This document shows positions 59,642-64,000 of a stretch of DNA of 64,000 bases, piece after piece; the stretch's first letter is position 1; the number at the start of each line of letters is the position of its first letter. The stretch is from Vitis vinifera (lineage: Eukaryota; Streptophyta; Magnoliopsida; Vitales; Vitaceae): the NCBI RefSeq assembly GCF_030704535.1, contig NC_081819.1, positions 21,982,001-22,046,000 on the forward strand. The letters run 5' to 3'. Both the position numbers and the translations under genes were made by a program. Below the pieces are notes generated by a model. The model was not told the origin of the DNA, searched no databases, and saw only the letters and a program-made list of their open reading frames with translations.

Positions 59642-61063
59642 TCACTTCTGCTTTGCAATTCCATTTTTCAGATACTCAACAAACCCTCCTATATAGTGAT
59701 CCTGATGGAGCTTCGGGTCGCCAAATATGGCAGCTGCCCCTTTTGCATGGATCCTCAGCTTCTCCCCTTCCTCGGACACCATGGCAAGTCTCAAAGACTT
59801 GGTTATGTCTTCCCTGCTAAAGGTTCCGTCTTCTCTTCTCTCTACTTCCACAGCCAAACCCTTCTCCACAAGCAGCCTTGCATTCAAACCTTGGTCAATA
59901 ATGATGGGCAATACAACAAGACAGTGCGCAAATTGAAGGGTTTCTATCACTGAACCCCACCCAGAATGAAACAATGAACCTCCGATTGATGGGTGTTCTA
60001 GAATCTCCATCTGTGGTGCCCATCCCATACACACCATCCCCCTGCCGGAGGTCCGGTCACTGAAACCGGAAGGTAGGGCATCGGCATCTTCAATAGCCCA
60101 GTTGGGTTTTCTGAGTGCCCACAGAAATGGCAATTCGGATAGCTCTAGCCCATAAGCTATCTCATGAACTTGGTCTTTTGTCAACTTACACTCACTCCCA
60201 AACCCTACAAACACAACTGACTTGGGCTTTTGTTCATTAAGCCATTTGAAGTTCTCCCCCCATGACCCATCATTGATTTGAATTTCTCTCCCTTCTGGCT
60301 TTTCCGGCGGGAGCAAACCCACAGGAATCACCGGCTTGCCCATGAGATTTCCAAGTAAATTCAGGTATTCACCTTCATACTCCACACAACTACGCACAGC
60401 CACGGCTTGACATGAATTAATGATCTCGACATACCTTGCAGCATCAGTTGTTCCAGAAGCGTTATCAGTAAAGAAGCCGGAATAGACGGCTTTTGCCTCA
60501 TAGCCCTTAAAAGCCACTGAAGATGGAAAACTGATCCATTCCGGTGGTGATGTCATACTCTCCGGAGATGGCCTAAGTCTCCTTCGACCATCTCCAACGA
60601 GGGAATAAGCAGGCCCAAGGAAGGCAAGTGTGGAAGCCGAGAAAACAGAGAAGTACACGAGCGGTACCCCATGTTCTCGAGCAATTGAACTGACCCAATG
60701 CGAGAAGAAATCGATGATTATCCAATCTGGTGAAGTATCAGCAACATACTGCTTGAAGGGGTGTTGAAGGAGATCAAGAGCAGCCTTCAAGTACTGAATT
60801 TTTTCAAAGGGCATATCAACAGTAGCCTCAGCACCCTCAGGCAAGATACTCCCATTCTCCATTACTGGAAAGGGAAGTTCCACGAACTTTATCAGAGATG
60901 ACAAATTTGGTGGAGGTTTAGGCAGTCTCTGGATGTTCCTTGGAGTAGATACCAGTGAAACTCGGATTCCTGCTTTAGCTATGGCGATGGCAAGGTGAAA
61001 AAACGGAATCATGTGGCCGAAGGCCGACCATGGAAGCATGACTACATGCATTTTACCAGTCAT
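59642..61063 (-). CDS. UGT91-type UDP-glycosyltransferase
   Basis: 473 aa, single exon. ATG 61063 is chosen (MTGKMHVVMLPWSAFGHMIP); the in-frame extension upstream starts only with GTG. Catalytic His17 and Asp118 (PDWIIID) are present. PSPG box 348-391 (WAPQMEILEHPS...HSGWGSVIETLQFAHCLVVLPIIIDQ). Ala replaces the Gly seen in the neighbours at FGHC, which is a mild change. The frame is intact. It has the same orientation as the UGT at 52,338 but lies beyond a Gypsy-type insertion. The predicted activity is glycosylation of an already glycosylated small molecule; the substrate is unknown. Confidence 0.93.
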   Translation of the reverse strand: MTGKMHVVMLPWSAFGHMIPFFHLAIAIAKAGIRVSLVSTPRNIQRLPKPPPNLSSLIKFVELPFPVMENGSILPEGAEATVDMPFEKIQYLKAALDLLQHPFKQYVADTSPDWIIIDFFSHWVSSIAREHGVPLVYFSVFSASTLAFLGPAYSLVGDGRRRLRPSPESMTSPPEWISFPSSVAFKGYEAKAVYSGFFTDNASGTTDAARYVEIINSCQAVAVRSCVEYEGEYLNLLGNLMGKPVIPVGLLPPEKPEGREIQINDGSWGENFKWLNEQKPKSVVFVGFGSECKLTKDQVHEIAYGLELSELPFLWALRKPNWAIEDADALPSGFSDRTSGRGMVCMGWAPQMEILEHPSIGGSLFHSGWGSVIETLQFAHCLVVLPIIIDQGLNARLLVEKGLAVEVERREDGTFSREDITKSLRLAMVSEEGEKLRIHAKGAAAIFGDPKLHQDHYIGGFVEYLKNGIAKQK

Positions 61064-62364
61064 TTCCCACCGTGAATGCACTCCGTATCAGCCCAACACT
61101 GGAATACAAACCAAACGTATAGAGAAAAAACAAGTAAAGAGTAAAATAAGAAAAATTTTAGAAAAAAAATGAGTAAGAAAAAATTGAGAAAAATAAATAA
61201 AACTGTGTGAAAAATACAATTAATTTCTTCAAAAATTTTAATCTTCATTGAAGAAAAATTAATGAAAATATATATTTTAATATTTTTTATTTATTATTAT
61301 TATTATTTTTTTCTTGATATCCAATAGATATATATATAAAATATTTTTTTAGCCTTTTTTTCTAGTTACTTTTCATGAGTCAAATAAATTAGAATAAAAA
61401 AATTGACACGCATGTGCATTATAAGAGAGAGAAGAGCATTTGTCTTCACCTTTGAATAATTGACACAAGTCCCAACTCTTTACGCCACTAACGGGTCATT
61501 ATGAGCTTTTTGGCTTGTTAGATGACACACCACATGAGTGTCTGACACGTGACACCTTCCATTGGTTTGTTTCTATGGATCAATCTTCATTTTCTGTGTG
61601 CATATATTTAGATGCATGCCTGTGACCACCTTTAGATGGGAGGAGGGGGGGTGTTTGTCATGTGCATGGAGCAAATTAATCGGTGGGCTCGTTTCTAACT
61701 TTCAACGTGCTACCAAACTTGGTAGGAAAAAATGGCAATTACATGTGGCTTTAAAAAAACTTCTAAAAAATTGGTAGGAAAAAAATAGCACCGTTAAGCC
61801 ATGCCCATAAGTGAAAGGATAAACAAAATTACAAATTGGACAAATTGCAGAAAGATGACCCGAACCCATAACTTCCTACTAAATCAAGTTCTAATATTAT
61901 ATTGAATTATCAATTTTTTTAAAAGTTTAAATTTGTAATATTTTGAGTTTAATATGTATATTATACTTCTTTACAACCTCAAAATTTTCTTCAAAAATAA
62001 TTTTAATGTAAATTTATAAATCATGTTTATACTAAATTCTCTTTTAAAAATAAAAATTTTCAGTAAAATTGTGTTTTGAATTGTATTTTTTTATAAAATA
62101 AAGTATTACTTTTTAAATAATGTTATTTAAATTAAAAATACGATAAAGGGCATGGTACCTTAGCATTCTCTTTTTCATGATTGGATTGAATAATAAGTTG
62201 TTGGGTTAGAGTCCAGCATACATCAATCTTTGAATTTGAACAGTTGATACATGAATTAAATCTAAATTATTGAACAAATATGCAAAAGAGAAAATAAATC
62301 TTAAGTTCAAACATATGGGATAAAAAAAAATGATTAATTAGGTTATAAAAAAAAAAAAAAAAAG
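61064..62364. other. Upstream region of the last UGT gene, no gene seen
   Basis: AT-rich. A short ORF at 61,562-61,777 has no recognisable feature. Confidence 0.4.
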
Positions 62365-64000
62365 ACTTTGGTGTGGCTCGACGTTTTTCACGTGTGTCCC
62401 TGCTCGATGATGAAACTCATTTTTTATTTGGTGAAAATTTGATTTTTAGAAAAGACTTAGAGTTGCTATTTATTTTTGTTTTATTTTTAAAAGGGAAAAC
62501 AAAATAAGGAAAAAAAAAAAAAACCCTAAGTGTGACTCCTAAAGCAAAAACAGGTTTGTGAAAAACCAAAGTCGGGTTCGGGAGTCAAGTTACCTATTGG
62601 GAAGGTACGATGGTGAGCCATAACACCCTTTTAAACCCGTGTACATACAATCTCTACTAAACGAATTAAGAGAATTGTGACAATTAATTAATTAATTAGG
62701 AATACCAAGAAAAATAATCATGTAAATGAGTATGTACAAGTCATGATGAAAATCAATATACACAAAAATAATTATCAAATCTAATTACAAGAATACACAA
62801 AATAATTAACAAGAGAATTATACAAAATGATTTATTGAACTAAATAAAAAAAAGATATTAAAAAAAATTTCAAGAAATTTCAAAGTATTTTATTAAAAAT
62901 GATTTTGAATTAATGATTTCAATTTATTTATTTACAAAAAAAGGTCAATTTCAAAAAAAGTTATTTACATTATTTTATTACAATATTTTTTTTTTAAATT
63001 TCAATTTAGCAATAAAAATTATTTTTATTTGAATCTTAAAAAAAAATTCAAGAAATTTCAAAGTATTTTATTAAAAATGATTTTGAATTAATGATTTCAA
63101 TTTATTTATTTACAAAAAAAATGTCAATTTCAAAAAAAGTTATTTACATTATTTTATTACAATAATTTTTTTTAAAATTTCAATTTAGCAATAAAAATTA
63201 TTTTTATTTGCTTTTACTAAAAATGAATGAATTTTTATGAATTATTTAAAAAAGAAAGAAAATATATAATTTTATCTACAAAAGTTGTATCAATTTAATT
63301 CTATTTGCAAGCAAATTAATTTTTGTTATTTTTTATAGAAAACAGACTTTTACAATTTTATTTACAAAAAATATCAAAATTCAATCCAATTTTATTAACA
63401 CCAAAAAAAAAATTCAAAAAATTAATTTTTACAAAATTAATTAAAAAAAATTTTGAATCCATTTTACTGTTTGATTTTAAAAAGATTTGTTAGAAAATAA
63501 TTATCTATGATTTTATAAAAAGATATTTCAAATTTATTACTTACCCTTAAAGATTTGGAATTTGTGTAAAAAAAGTTTATCCAATTTTATTAAAAATAAA
63601 TAAATAAGATTTTTTATATTATATTTACAAAAACATTCCAATTTTGTTCTCCAATTTGATTTTTGCTTTCTTTTCCAAGAATTTATTTGCTTTAAAAAAG
63701 AAAAAAGAAAAAAAATGGAAATCTACATTTCGACAATTTTATCTAAAAGAAAATTTTTATTTTACTTGTATAAAAAAGATTCATGAAGAATTAAAATAAA
63801 ATAAATAGATAAATAAAATAAAATAAAATAAAAAGAATAAAAATATTTTTTTTACTTTATTTCTATATATATAAAAAAAGAAGAATTTTGTCTTAACTAC
63901 AAGATGATTTTGCTTACTTTATTTAAATAAATAAACTAAAATGAATAAATTAATCAATTACAATTTTTTTTTAAATGAATTTAACTAAAGGAATTTTTCC
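62365..64000 (-). mobile_element. LTR-end sequence of a related long-LTR Gypsy-type element, opposite orientation
   Basis: Read on the minus strand, 62,640-62,370 follows the same path as 57,430-57,680: CGTACCTTCCCAATA, GTAACxTGAC, AGGAGTCACA, TTTTTCACCAAATA and a final xxCCACA. Beyond it (63,000 upward) lies the same kind of degenerate AT-rich repeat tract, including a 178-bp tandem duplication (62,862-63,217). It runs off the right edge. No primer-binding site follows its end, so it is a solo or truncated LTR. Confidence 0.55.
62862..63217. repeat. 178-bp tandem duplication within the LTR-like sequence
   Basis: GATTTTGAATTAATGATTTC occurs at 62,901 and 63,079 with matching flanks over the whole unit. 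Confidence 0.85.

Noticed and set aside
1..64000. tRNA, rRNA or known ncRNA genes
   Set aside because: I saw none while reading both strands, but I could not run a covariance search; tRNAscan-SE and Infernal would settle it.

Overview
The window is plant nuclear DNA. It has AT-rich intergenic sequence, GT-AG introns in two multi-exon genes, LTR retrotransposons and small inverted-repeat elements, and plant-specific families (FRO ferric reductases, UGT91-type glycosyltransferases, a CrRLK1L-type malectin protein, an MSL mechanosensitive channel). The gene styles and repeats look like grapevine (Vitis). That is recognition from memory, not a database result.

Layout. Positions 1-2,350 hold the 5' half of a ferric-chelate reductase gene (minus strand, running off the left edge). 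Next come a 616-bp hAT-like element with an 8-bp target duplication, a complete but decayed Ty1/Copia element (3,774-8,549, TSD TTCTA) and a duplicated non-coding repeat (8.95-10.68 kb). A second, complete 8-exon FRO gene lies at 10,979-15,408. The two FRO genes are tandem duplicates that still share introns, TATA box and a G-box promoter block.

From 15.7 to 19.9 kb the sequence is an AT-rich desert. It is followed by a 12.3-kb tandem array (19,964-32,291) of 31 units of 399 bp. Units alternate between two subtypes, giving a 798-bp higher-order repeat, and one 5-unit block (1,993 bp) is duplicated within it. Beside the array lies a malectin-like receptor gene (32,723-34,168, minus) that ends after the transmembrane segment and has no kinase. 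A 2-kb intergenic region separates it from a 6-exon MSL1-type mitochondrial mechanosensitive channel gene (36,311-40,976, plus).

The right third is a UGT91-type glycosyltransferase cluster: a 3'-end pseudogene (43,550-44,089), two intact genes that converge (48,071-49,477 plus; 52,338-53,735 minus) and a third intact gene (59,642-61,063 minus). The pseudogene came with its downstream flank in a roughly 2.2-kb segmental duplication. The last UGT gene sits between LTR-end sequences of long-LTR Gypsy-type elements in opposite orientations (about 54.8-59.0 kb and 62.4-64.0 kb).

Working picture: one genomic neighbourhood shaped by local tandem duplication (FRO pair, UGT cluster, 399-bp array) and transposon insertion. 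The FRO genes act in root iron acquisition, MSL1 in mitochondrial membrane tension and redox balance, and the UGTs probably add sugars to already glycosylated specialised metabolites. No shared pathway is evident. The least ordinary feature is the 399-bp array next to the kinase-less receptor gene.
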